From an uncultured Lachnospiraceae bacterium (GTDB taxonomy: Bacteria; Bacillota; Clostridia; Lachnospirales; Lachnospiraceae): DNA of 64,000 nt. Location: assembly GCA_910579805.1 (NCBI GenBank), contig CAJTWM010000003.1:124001-188000 (forward strand), given 5' to 3'. The notes beneath the pieces were generated by a model. The model searched no databases, was not told the origin of the DNA, and saw nothing but the letters and a program-made list of their open reading frames with translations. The position numbers were made by a program, and so were the translations under genes. Positions within the stretch are counted from its first letter, which is position 1. Each line of letters opens with the position of its first letter. This document shows positions 1 to 8,385 of the stretch, one piece after another.

Positions 1-16
1 ATCCTCACACAATAAT

Positions 17-658
17 CTATATTTTAATAATATCATTCCGAATCGCAAACACAGCTGCCTGCGTCCTATCTGAAACCTGTATTTTTTTAAAGATATTAGA
101 AATATGATTTTTTACAGTACGTTCACTGATATTTAAAGAGATTGCAATTTCCCTGTTAAACATACCTTTTGCCACTTTAGCCAAAACTTCCAATTCCCGT
201 TTCGTTAACTGTTCAATCTTATCCTTATCCTCATCTTTATTGATCAATTTAGCATTCAAAGCCGGAATAAGGCTTGGCTGAATATACTTTTCTCCTTCTG
301 CAACTGCAAAAATAGCTTTTTTTAACTCTGCAGATTCCGAATCTTTTAAAATATAACCGTCTACTCCTATTTCTATTGCTTTTATCAGATATTCTACTTC
401 ATTATGTACCGTAAGCATCAAAACTTTTAAACCGGTATCTTTCTTTCTTATCTCTTTTAAAACTTCAATTCCGTTCTTCTTTGGCATATTAATATCAAGC
501 AATAAGACATCCGGATCATTTTTTTCCAATAATTGCAAACATTCCTCGCCGTCTCCGGTTTCCAAAAAAACTTTTATATCTCCGTCAAATTCTAAAAGCT
601 GCTTAATTCCTTCCCTGATCATAACATGATCGTCCGCTATCATAACCTTTACACACAT
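17..658 (-). CDS. NarL/DegU-type response regulator
   Basis: DNA-binding response regulator. An N-terminal receiver domain has the acidic pair in MIADDH, a phospho-acceptor Asp near residue 55 (LLLDINMP) and the conserved Lys near 105 (YILKD). A C-terminal LuxR-type helix-turn-helix occupies about residues 150-208 (LTKRELEVL, then ERTVKNHISNI). The frame also opens four codons earlier at 670, but AAGG then abuts the ATG; the ATG at 658 has AAGGATGG at normal spacing. It sits just after a DegS-like kinase gene and is surely its partner, transcribed in one unit. The regulon is not evident from the sequence. Confidence 0.9.
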   Translation of the reverse strand: MCVKVMIADDHVMIREGIKQLLEFDGDIKVFLETGDGEECLQLLEKNDPDVLLLDINMPKKNGIEVLKEIRKKDTGLKVLMLTVHNEVEYLIKAIEIGVDGYILKDSESAELKKAIFAVAEGEKYIQPSLIPALNAKLINKDEDKDKIEQLTKRELEVLAKVAKGMFNREIAISLNISERTVKNHISNIFKKIQVSDRTQAAVFAIRNDIIKI

Positions 659-672
659 GTACTTTTCCATCC

Positions 673-1659
673 TTACTCAACTTCTAAATTCCCCTTTAAA
701 TAATCTAAAGGTAATTGTATATTAATATTTGTACCTTTATCTTTTTCGGATTTAAAATCAATCGTACCATGTAAAATGTTTACACGTTCCTCTAATATCA
801 TTAATCCAAAGTGATGATTTAATTTTTCATTTTGCAATACTTCTTCTACTTCAAATCCCTTTCCGTCGTCTGAAATTTCAATATTAAAAAAAGCCCCCTT
901 GTCTTTCATCTTTACGTTTATTAAACTTCCGTCCGAATGCCTCACCGCATTATTCACGCATTCCTGTACAATTCTAAAAATTGCCAATAAAGCGGTTTTA
1001 TTGTTCAGATCAAGATCATCTATTTCAAACACAATATTAATAGACGATTCATCTTTCATTTTATTTACTAATTGTTCCACCGATTCTTTAAATCCTAAAT
1101 CATCAAACTGCATGGGACGAAGGTCAAAAATTGTCGTTCTTATCTCATTAATGACTTCTTTTATATGTTTTGAAATAGACGCTAACTCTAACTTTGCCTG
1201 TATGGGATCTTTATCAATATATTTAGACGCCAATTCCAATTCATGGATCGTATGAGTTAAATTTTGAAGAGAAGAATCATGAAGATCTCTGGCAATCCTT
1301 TTTCTTTCCGTTTCCTGAATTTCCAATTCATACATATCATTATTAGGATGAGTGATCAAAAATTCTATCTTCCTTAATCTGTTTTCAATAATCTCCTTTT
1401 CTTTCATATAAGTCTGATATTCTTTTTCATATAACGTTTTTAAACTTCTGTTTTCTGCCAAGGAATCCTTATATATGGTTTCCACATTTCTAGGTGAAAA
1501 AAATTTGAAATAAGAATCTTCAATACCTGTAATATTGTCGATATAAGAGCTTACTTCAGAAATTTTATTTTTACATTCATTTATCTTTTCCTGTATAGAA
1601 TCTCTTTCTTTTATAAAATCATCATATAATTTTTCTAATATTTCTTTTTTTTCTTTCAT
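673..1659 (-). CDS. DegS-like cytoplasmic sensor histidine kinase
   Basis: HisKA_3-family histidine kinase with no transmembrane segment, so it is probably cytoplasmic. About 110 residues of N-terminal coiled coil rich in Glu and Lys precede the dimerisation/phosphotransfer helix (ERKRIARDLHD, His near residue 127). An HATPase domain follows with N-box ECVNNAVRH and G-box DDGKGF. This layout is that of DegS, which phosphorylates a LuxR-type regulator; the downstream gene encodes one. A start at 1671 is possible, but only the ATG at 1659 has an upstream GGAAGGA. The signal sensed cannot be read from the sequence. Confidence 0.88.
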   Translation of the reverse strand: MKEKKEILEKLYDDFIKERDSIQEKINECKNKISEVSSYIDNITGIEDSYFKFFSPRNVETIYKDSLAENRSLKTLYEKEYQTYMKEKEIIENRLRKIEFLITHPNNDMYELEIQETERKRIARDLHDSSLQNLTHTIHELELASKYIDKDPIQAKLELASISKHIKEVINEIRTTIFDLRPMQFDDLGFKESVEQLVNKMKDESSINIVFEIDDLDLNNKTALLAIFRIVQECVNNAVRHSDGSLINVKMKDKGAFFNIEISDDGKGFEVEEVLQNEKLNHHFGLMILEERVNILHGTIDFKSEKDKGTNINIQLPLDYLKGNLEVE

Positions 1660-1795
1660 GATTCCTTCCATAATTTAAGACTATAAAATAATACTAAAAT
1701 AATTTACATCTCAAATGATAACCTATAACTTATCAGATTAAAAGAACTATTTCATATTTTTAATATCATTTTTTAATTTTCATCATAAATCTCAG

Positions 1796-2356
1796 CTAAT
1801 TTAAAATTTTAAAAGTGGGATAATAACTAAATTCCGCTTTTCCTATAATAGAAGAAAAAGGAACAAATTTATGATTCCAGTATCTGGAATCATATGAATT
1901 ATTTCTATTGTCTCCCATTACAAAATAAGAATCCTCAGGTACAGTATAAGGTCCAAAATCATCTTTCATTATTATAGAAGTAAAATCATTTTCCAAAGGT
2001 TCTCCATCAATATAAATAACTCCATCTTTTCCTTCTATTGTTTCATTGGGAAGGGCAATTATCCTCTTTAAATAATTTTTCTTTTCATTATCCGGAAATT
2101 TAAAACTTATAATATCGCCTCTCTTTGGAGGTTCGCTAAAATATGCAAGCCTGTTAATAACAATTCTGTCTCCAGACATAACCGTAGTTTCCATAGAACC
2201 TGTGGGTACTTTAGCATTTACGGCAATATAATTATTAACCGCAAAAGTAATAATCAAAGCGGTAAGTATCACACGGGAATAAAAAAATATTTCGTTTAAT
2301 ACCTTGCTGGAAACTTTCTCTTTTTGTGTTTTTTCTTTTCTATCTTTACAATTCAT
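1796..2356 (-). CDS. lepB: type I signal peptidase
   Basis: S26 signal peptidase that removes signal peptides from exported proteins at the outer face of the membrane. A basic N-terminus precedes one membrane segment (about residues 26-46). The catalytic Ser lies in PTGSMETT (near residue 54) and the general-base Lys in YLKRIIALP (near 97). The C-terminal GDNRNNSYDSR box is present. At 186 residues it has the size of short Gram-positive SipS-type enzymes. It is followed 60 bp or so upstream of the kinase gene by AT-rich sequence with no clear terminator. Many Clostridia carry several paralogues, so the symbol indicates family only. Confidence 0.93.
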   Translation of the reverse strand: MNCKDRKEKTQKEKVSSKVLNEIFFYSRVILTALIITFAVNNYIAVNAKVPTGSMETTVMSGDRIVINRLAYFSEPPKRGDIISFKFPDNEKKNYLKRIIALPNETIEGKDGVIYIDGEPLENDFTSIIMKDDFGPYTVPEDSYFVMGDNRNNSYDSRYWNHKFVPFSSIIGKAEFSYYPTFKILN

Positions 2357-2379
2357 TTCACCAAAAATTCCTTTTCCAA

Positions 2380-3324
2380 TTATAAAAAAGTATCGATCTG
2401 TTCCAGTACTTCTTCCGGCCTTTCCAAATGAGGTAATTGCTTCGTATTTTTTATATATACAGTTTCAATAGAATTATTATAATAAATATAATTTTCAACT
2501 ATTGTTTCACTTTCTCCTTTATTAGCGCCGGCAATAATAAAAATACTATTATTGATCTCTTTTAAAGCATGAACGATATTCGTATTCATATAATTTGAAA
2601 TATAACTTGCATAACTGTACTTATCCGAATATCCTTTTTTATGTGAAGCCTCCAAATAACTTAATATGTCCTCTTCTTCTATATAACTGCTGTTTTCAAA
2701 ATATTTATTTTCAAAGGTATTTTCAAAAACTGCTTTCGTCGTAAAAAGATTAAAAATAAAAGTACCGAAAACAGGAATTTCAATCAAAAATTTTAATACT
2801 TTCGTCTGTTTGGAAGGAATCTGATTACAATGATATAAATTTTCAGGATTAATAAAAATGAGATTACTAATGACCTCGGGATCGTTATGAGCTACCATGA
2901 CGGCTATTGACGAAGAATCCCCCGACGTTATTACATTTGTTTTTTTACCGATCACATTTTTAATAAAATCAGTAATAAGCTGCACATATAAAAAGTTAGT
3001 ATAAGTCATATTAGGTTTATCAGAGGTTCCATATCCTAATAAATCTATCGTATAAACTTCATGGTTTTCCGCTAAAGCTGCCGTTATTTTTTTAAATTCA
3101 TATCCGGAGCTGCCAACAGACAAATCGTGGATCAAAAGAACGGGATTTCCCTTTCCCGTTTTCGTATAACATATTTTTCCAAATCTCCATTCATAATAGA
3201 AATTTTTATCTTCAGAAAGGTAGTTTTTTTCCGCATACATTGCATATTTGATTTTATTTATCATATGTATTGTAGTCGTAGTGATTGCTGCCAAAGTAAT
3301 AATTGTTTTTGATCTGCGATTCAT
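2380..3324 (-). CDS. alpha/beta hydrolase, membrane-anchored
   Basis: Alpha/beta-hydrolase fold protein with an N-terminal hydrophobic stretch (TIITLAAITTTTIHMI) that may anchor it in the membrane. The oxyanion region reads LLIHDLSVGS and the C-terminal catalytic His is probably in PHLERPEEV. The nucleophile elbow reads SGDSSS, so the usual final Gly of GxSxG is Ser. Specificity cannot be assigned. The ATG at 3324 follows AGAGG at good spacing; an in-frame ATG at 3330 is nearly on top of it. It lies 23 bp upstream of the signal peptidase gene and is probably cotranscribed with it. Confidence 0.75.
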   Translation of the reverse strand: MNRRSKTIITLAAITTTTIHMINKIKYAMYAEKNYLSEDKNFYYEWRFGKICYTKTGKGNPVLLIHDLSVGSSGYEFKKITAALAENHEVYTIDLLGYGTSDKPNMTYTNFLYVQLITDFIKNVIGKKTNVITSGDSSSIAVMVAHNDPEVISNLIFINPENLYHCNQIPSKQTKVLKFLIEIPVFGTFIFNLFTTKAVFENTFENKYFENSSYIEEEDILSYLEASHKKGYSDKYSYASYISNYMNTNIVHALKEINNSIFIIAGANKGESETIVENYIYYNNSIETVYIKNTKQLPHLERPEEVLEQIDTFL

Positions 3325-3371
3325 ACTCATCCTCTACTTTCAATTTTCTAATTTCATTCCAATCAATCGGC

Positions 3372-3380
3372 TTATCCACA
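3372..3380. promoter_or_regulatory. single DnaA-box-like site
   Basis: A perfect TTATCCACA lies in the 147-bp gap downstream of rsmG and upstream of the hydrolase gene. Identical 9-mers occur by chance in coding DNA of this window (near 21739, 40435 and 53824), so functional significance is uncertain. Confidence 0.3.
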
Positions 3381-3471
3381 TTTTAATATTATTATAATAT
3401 ACTTATTCACTATATACAAATTTAGATTTTATAAATTTTTTGACAAATTCCTTAAATAAGCGGTCAGCCAA

Positions 3472-4197
3472 TCACCGGATAGGCTCTTTAGATGGAAGTC
3501 CTGCTTTCCTTGGATATTTCTTAGGAGTAGTTTTTTTCTTTTCTATCATAAATAAATTCCTATAAATATCCGAATCCGGCAAAATAAATTCCACCTGCTT
3601 AAAAAATTCTCCTCCTAAAGCAGAAACCGCTTTTTTAGCGTCTCCTTTTTCTTCCGCAGCTTTTTCCGACTTATAAGAAATGAACATGCCTCCCACCTTT
3701 ACAAAGGGAATACAATACTCGGAAAGGGTAGAAAGATTTGCTACTGCTCTGGAAACACAGAAATCAAATTTTTCCCTTAGATCCGCCGACCTTGCAGCAT
3801 CTTCCGCTCTCCCATGAACCGCGCCAATATCTTCCAATTCCAAAACATCAATTACTTCATTTAAGAATTTTACCCGTTTATTTAAGGAATCCAGCAAAGT
3901 AACTTTCAGATTAGGAAATACGATTTTTAAAGGTATACCGGGAAATCCTGCGCCGGTTCCTACGTCGATCAAAGAATTTTCCTGTTTCAATTCGACCGCT
4001 TTTACAAGTGAAAGACTGTCTATAAAATGTTTCGTCACCACCTCTTCAAATTCCGTAATGGCAGTCAGGTTCATAAAAGAATTCCATTCTATCAGCAATT
4101 CATAATATTTGATAAATTGCTCAATTTGTTTGTCTGATAAAGAAATATTTAAAACATTACACCCGTTTTTAAATTTATCCAAATTATAGCTGTCCAT
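3472..4197 (-). CDS. rsmG: 16S rRNA (guanine-527-N7) methyltransferase RsmG
   Basis: RsmG (GidB) methylates G527 of 16S rRNA using S-adenosylmethionine. The SAM-binding loop DVGTGAGFPGIP and the family motif SRAVANL are visible. The basic C-terminus (KKTTPKKYPRKAG) is typical. The frame extends to 4236 inside mnmG, but the ATG at 4197 follows AAAAGGAT and gives the usual family length of about 241 residues. It comes directly after mnmG, as in most Firmicutes. In many relatives parA/parB or noc follow rsmG; here they do not. Confidence 0.96.
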   Translation of the reverse strand: MDSYNLDKFKNGCNVLNISLSDKQIEQFIKYYELLIEWNSFMNLTAITEFEEVVTKHFIDSLSLVKAVELKQENSLIDVGTGAGFPGIPLKIVFPNLKVTLLDSLNKRVKFLNEVIDVLELEDIGAVHGRAEDAARSADLREKFDFCVSRAVANLSTLSEYCIPFVKVGGMFISYKSEKAAEEKGDAKKAVSALGGEFFKQVEFILPDSDIYRNLFMIEKKKTTPKKYPRKAGLPSKEPIR

Positions 4198-4213
4198 ATT
4201 TATCCTTTTCAAT

Positions 4214-6157
4214 CTATTCTTTATTAGAATCTGCATCTAACAAAGCTTTTCTTTCTTTAAAATGTTCCAAATAAACAAGTAAGACCGAAATATCTGCCGG
4301 AGATACACCTGATATTCTTGAGGCCTGACCTACCGAAACCGGTTTAAACTTGATTAATTTCTGTCTGGCTTCCAAACGGAGACTTTCAATATCCTCATAA
4401 TCAATATTCTCAGGTATTTTCCTCGTTTCCATTTTTTTATATTGTTTTACCTGGCGCATCTGACGTTCAATATAACCTTCATATTTTATATTGATATTTA
4501 CCTGTTCAATGACATCCTCCGGTAAAGCTACCCTTTTTAAATCAATTTCAGATACTGATTCATAATTTAATTCAGGCCGGCATATTAATTCCGCAAGGCT
4601 GGCCGCTGTTTTTAATGAAGCGCTGCCCTTCCTTTCCAAAAATTCCTGAATATCTTTTGAAGCGCCTACCGTTGTATTTTTAATACGTTTTGTTTCCTCT
4701 TCAATCATTTTTTCTTTCTTACATACATAGTCATACTGTTCTTTTGTAACAAGCCCTACTTCATAACCTTTTTTTCTAAGACGCAGATCCGCGTTATCTT
4801 GCCTTAAAAGCAGACGATACTCTGCGCGGGAAGTCATCATACGATAAGGTTCAAAATTTTCTTTCGTTACCAGATCGTCGATCAAAACGCCGATATACGC
4901 TTCGGAACGATCCAATACTAAAGGTTCTTTCCCAAAAATAGACTGAGCCGCATTGATTCCTGCTATCAATCCCTGCGCTGCCGCTTCTTCATATCCGCTG
5001 CTTCCATTAAACTGGCCGCCGCTGAACAAACCTTTTATTTCTTTAAATTCTAAAGAAGGATACAACTGCATCGGATCAATGCAATCATATTCGATTGCAT
5101 AAGCATTCCTCACTATTTTACAATGTTCCAGACCCGGTACCGTCCTGTACATGGCAAGCTGCACATCTTCCGGAAGAGAAGAAGACATACCTCCTACATA
5201 CATTTCATTAGTATGTAATCCTTCCGGTTCTATAAAAACCTGATGTCTTTCTTTATCTGCAAATTTTACCACCTTATCTTCTATAGAAGGACAATATCTC
5301 GGCCCCGTACCTTCTATAATTCCCGCATAAATAGGAGAACGGTCAAGATTCTGTTTAATAATTTCATGTGTTATTTTATTAGTATAAGTAAGATAACAAG
5401 AAACCTGATCTATCTGTACGTCATTGGGATCGGTAGAAAAAGAAAAAGGAATCACTTTTTCATCTCCTGATTGTTCCTCCATTTTTGAAAAATCAATAGA
5501 TCGTTTATCCATTCTTGCCGGAGTGCCCGTCTTAAATCTTCTGATCCGAATACCAAGATTTTTTAAAGAATCCGTCAAATGATCCGCAGACTGCAGACCG
5601 TTTGGACCTGTATAAGTGATTGCTTCACCACAAAGGCATCTTGCTTTTAAATAAGTTCCCGTACAAAGAATGACGGCTTTACATTCATAAATCGCCCCTG
5701 TAAACGTTTTTATCCCTAAAATTCTCTTTTTTGCAAGAAATCCTGCATTTAAATCGACATTTTCTGTTAAAAGTTCACAAACTTCTGCCTGCTTGATTGT
5801 CAGATGATCTTGATTTTCCAAAACTTTTCTCATCTCTCTTGAATATTCCGCCTTGTCCGCCTGAGCCCTGAGAGAATGCACGGCAGGTCCTTTTGAAACA
5901 TTTAACATTTTTGACTGTATAAACGTCTTATCGATATTTTTTCCCATTTCTCCACCAAGAGCATCAATCTCACGGACAAGATGGCCTTTTGAAGAACCTC
6001 CTATATTCGGATTACAGGGCATAAGCGCTATACTGTCTACGCTTACCGTAAAAATCACCGTTTCCAATCCAAGCCTTGCACATGCAAGAGCTGCTTCACA
6101 TCCGGCATGGCCGGCTCCTACTACACACACATCAACCTGTTCTCTAATTTCAGACAT
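4214..6157 (-). CDS. mnmG: tRNA uridine-34 5-carboxymethylaminomethyl modification enzyme MnmG
   Basis: MnmG (GidA) is the FAD-dependent partner of MnmE in making (carboxymethyl)aminomethyl groups at U34 of certain tRNAs. The N-terminal Rossmann motif VVGAGHAGCEAA binds FAD. The family blocks NPNIGG, KTGTPAR and GLFSGGQFNGSSGYEEAAAQG are all present, and the C-terminal helical region ends with ASRISGVSPADIS. At 647 residues it is slightly longer than the usual 620-630. The start follows GAGGAGTATTTC. It lies 22 bp downstream of mnmE. Confidence 0.98.
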   Translation of the reverse strand: MSEIREQVDVCVVGAGHAGCEAALACARLGLETVIFTVSVDSIALMPCNPNIGGSSKGHLVREIDALGGEMGKNIDKTFIQSKMLNVSKGPAVHSLRAQADKAEYSREMRKVLENQDHLTIKQAEVCELLTENVDLNAGFLAKKRILGIKTFTGAIYECKAVILCTGTYLKARCLCGEAITYTGPNGLQSADHLTDSLKNLGIRIRRFKTGTPARMDKRSIDFSKMEEQSGDEKVIPFSFSTDPNDVQIDQVSCYLTYTNKITHEIIKQNLDRSPIYAGIIEGTGPRYCPSIEDKVVKFADKERHQVFIEPEGLHTNEMYVGGMSSSLPEDVQLAMYRTVPGLEHCKIVRNAYAIEYDCIDPMQLYPSLEFKEIKGLFSGGQFNGSSGYEEAAAQGLIAGINAAQSIFGKEPLVLDRSEAYIGVLIDDLVTKENFEPYRMMTSRAEYRLLLRQDNADLRLRKKGYEVGLVTKEQYDYVCKKEKMIEEETKRIKNTTVGASKDIQEFLERKGSASLKTAASLAELICRPELNYESVSEIDLKRVALPEDVIEQVNINIKYEGYIERQMRQVKQYKKMETRKIPENIDYEDIESLRLEARQKLIKFKPVSVGQASRISGVSPADISVLLVYLEHFKERKALLDADSNKE

Positions 6158-6179
6158 GAAATACTCCTCGCATCATACA

Positions 6180-7625
6180 CTATTTTCCCATACAAAATTT
6201 TGAAAAAATCTCGTTTACCAGATCTTCCGCTACTTCTTCGCCAATGATCGTTCCTAACGAAGCATAAGCGCTCATCAGATCAATCGAATAAAAATCTTCC
6301 GGCATATCGTCTTCCAAACTTTTTTTTACCATTAGAAGACTGTTATAAGCATTCTGAAGCGCTTCTTTATGACGCATGTTTGTAATAAATACTTGATCGT
6401 TACATTGCAGTTCATTATGAAAAAACATATCTTTTACCGTATCTTCAAAAACGTCGATACCTGTATTTTCTTTTGTTGAAGTCTTTATGATCTTATAATT
6501 TCCATGATGATCTTCATTTTTCAAAGAATCGTCGTTTATAACTGTCAAATGATTTTTTTCTATTCCGTCTAATTTTTTATTCAAATATTCTTCTGTGACA
6601 ACCGGATCCAGATCTGTTTTATTTAAAAGAATGATTGCATTCTTATTTTTGATCAGAGTAATAATCTCTTCATCGCTTTCATCAAAATCTACGGAAGAAT
6701 CCACCACATAAACAATCAAATCCGCATCTGCAGCATATTTTTTTGCTTTTTCCACTCCGATCTTTTCCACTCTGTCTTCCGTAGAACGGATCCCTGCAGT
6801 ATCTATCACATTCAATCCTATTCCATGAAGCTTTATCGTTTCCTCTAATATATCCCTCGTTGTACCGGCAATATCGGTAACAATCGCTTTCTCTTCCCCT
6901 ACTAAAAGATTTAAAAGCGATGATTTTCCGGCATTTGGTTTTCCGACTATTACCGTATTAATGCCTTCTTTTAGCATTTTACCGTTATCCGAAGATGATA
7001 TCAACTTAAAAATTTCATCCGTCAGGGCCTTGATTTTAACAGAAAGCTTTTCATTGTATCCTTCGGTACTGATATGTTCCGGATCATCCAAAGCAGATTC
7101 TATAAAAGCAATCTCATATATAATCTCTTGACGAAGCTTTTTTATTTTTTCATAAACTGCTCCTTTTAACTGGCTAACAGAAGATTTCAAAGCAAATTCA
7201 TTTTTAGACCGGATCACATCCATTACGGCTTCCGCTTTAGAAAGATCAATCCTTCCGTTTAAAAACGCGCGTTTTGTAAACTCTCCCGGTTCGGCAAGTC
7301 TTGCTCCGTTTTTCATAACCGCCTCCAAAATACGGTTCATGATCAAAATGCCGCCATGACAATTGATCTCTACCGTATTTTCCGTAGTATAACTGTTAGG
7401 AGCTTTCATAACGGCAACCATTACTTCATCTAACAGCTCGTCCTCATCATAAATAAAACCATAATGGATCGTATGACTTTTTACCTGAGACAATTTCTTA
7501 TTATTTAATTTAGAACGATAAATCTTCTCCGCAATGGAAATAGAATCTTCTCCGCTGATCCTTATGATACCGATTCCGGAATCGGACATTGCCGTAGCGA
7601 TTGCAGCAATCGTTTCCGTCTGCAT
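6180..7625 (-). CDS. mnmE: tRNA modification GTPase MnmE
   Basis: MnmE (TrmE) is a K+-dependent dimeric GTPase acting with MnmG on tRNA U34. An N-terminal formyl-THF-binding domain (about residues 1-120) precedes a helical domain into which the G domain is inserted: GKPNAGKSS (P-loop), DTAGIR (G3) and LNKTDLD (G4). The protein ends in FCMGK, matching the C-terminal Cys motif needed for modification. The length of 481 residues includes some extra sequence after G4 compared with the usual 450-460. The start follows AAAGGAGG. Confidence 0.98.
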   Translation of the reverse strand: MQTETIAAIATAMSDSGIGIIRISGEDSISIAEKIYRSKLNNKKLSQVKSHTIHYGFIYDEDELLDEVMVAVMKAPNSYTTENTVEINCHGGILIMNRILEAVMKNGARLAEPGEFTKRAFLNGRIDLSKAEAVMDVIRSKNEFALKSSVSQLKGAVYEKIKKLRQEIIYEIAFIESALDDPEHISTEGYNEKLSVKIKALTDEIFKLISSSDNGKMLKEGINTVIVGKPNAGKSSLLNLLVGEEKAIVTDIAGTTRDILEETIKLHGIGLNVIDTAGIRSTEDRVEKIGVEKAKKYAADADLIVYVVDSSVDFDESDEEIITLIKNKNAIILLNKTDLDPVVTEEYLNKKLDGIEKNHLTVINDDSLKNEDHHGNYKIIKTSTKENTGIDVFEDTVKDMFFHNELQCNDQVFITNMRHKEALQNAYNSLLMVKKSLEDDMPEDFYSIDLMSAYASLGTIIGEEVAEDLVNEIFSKFCMGK

Positions 7626-7662
7626 GATATATCCTCCTTTAAAAACACTCCATTCTATTTAA

Positions 7663-7699
7663 ATAAAACAGTAGTTTTCTTAAAAAACCACTGTTTTAT
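7663..7699 (-). terminator. AT-rich hairpin between jag and mnmE
   Basis: Two 16-base arms (7663-7678 and 7684-7699) pair with one G-T wobble around a 5-base loop. It lies just after the jag stop codon on the minus strand. The T-run is modest, so it may only partly terminate before mnmE. Confidence 0.55.
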
Positions 7700-7716
7700 C
7701 TTCTATAAACTATATA

Positions 7717-8340
7717 TTATCTTTTCAGATTTACTACTACATGCCTGAAAGGCTCATCGCCTTCACTATGCGTTGAAACATATCTGTCGTTCTGAAGAGC
7801 GGAATGAATGATTCTTCTTTCATAAGGATTCATTGGCTCCAAAGACACAGGACGCTTTGTCCTTTTTACCTTATAGGCAATATTTTTTGCCAGATTTTCC
7901 AAAGTTTCCCTTCTTCTTTGGCGGTAATTTTCCGTATCAACTTTTACTCTTATGTAATCTTCAACGTCTTTATTTACAACCAATGATACAAGATACTGTA
8001 AAGCGTCCAAAGTTTGTCCTCTTTTACCGATCAGGACGCCCATTTCACCTCCTGACAGATCAATATCCATAGATCTGTCTATCTCATCATATTTCATATC
8101 GACGGTAACTTTTATATTCATTGTCCTAAACAAATCGTCTAAGAAATTTTTTGCTCTGTCTTCAACAGAATCTTTTACTTTTGCTTTGATCACGGCAGGT
8201 TTTGATCCGATTCCAAGAAATCCCGAAGAACCTTCTTCTACCACAACATATTCCAGCTTTTCACTGGAAACCATCAACTTCTGACATGCTTCTGTAATAG
8301 CGTCAGACACTGTTTTTGCAGATACTTCAATAAAATCCAT
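7717..8340 (-). CDS. khpB: RNA-binding protein KhpB (Jag/SpoIIIJ-associated)
   Basis: KhpB/Jag binds RNA, with roles in cell-envelope homeostasis in other Firmicutes. The Jag-N domain (about residues 1-50, with SSGFLGIGSKPAVI) is followed by a linker, a type II KH domain with the GxxG-like loop LIGKRGQTLDALQYL, and a C-terminal R3H domain (NPYERRIIHSAL, then HRHVVVNLKR-like end). At 207 residues it has the usual size. It lies 45 bp downstream of yidC, the conserved neighbour. The start follows GGAGGTCATCTT. Confidence 0.94.
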   Translation of the reverse strand: MDFIEVSAKTVSDAITEACQKLMVSSEKLEYVVVEEGSSGFLGIGSKPAVIKAKVKDSVEDRAKNFLDDLFRTMNIKVTVDMKYDEIDRSMDIDLSGGEMGVLIGKRGQTLDALQYLVSLVVNKDVEDYIRVKVDTENYRQRRRETLENLAKNIAYKVKRTKRPVSLEPMNPYERRIIHSALQNDRYVSTHSEGDEPFRHVVVNLKR

Positions 8341-8385
8341 AAGATGACCTCCATTCCCATTTTACCGTCCGGTATTTATTACCTG

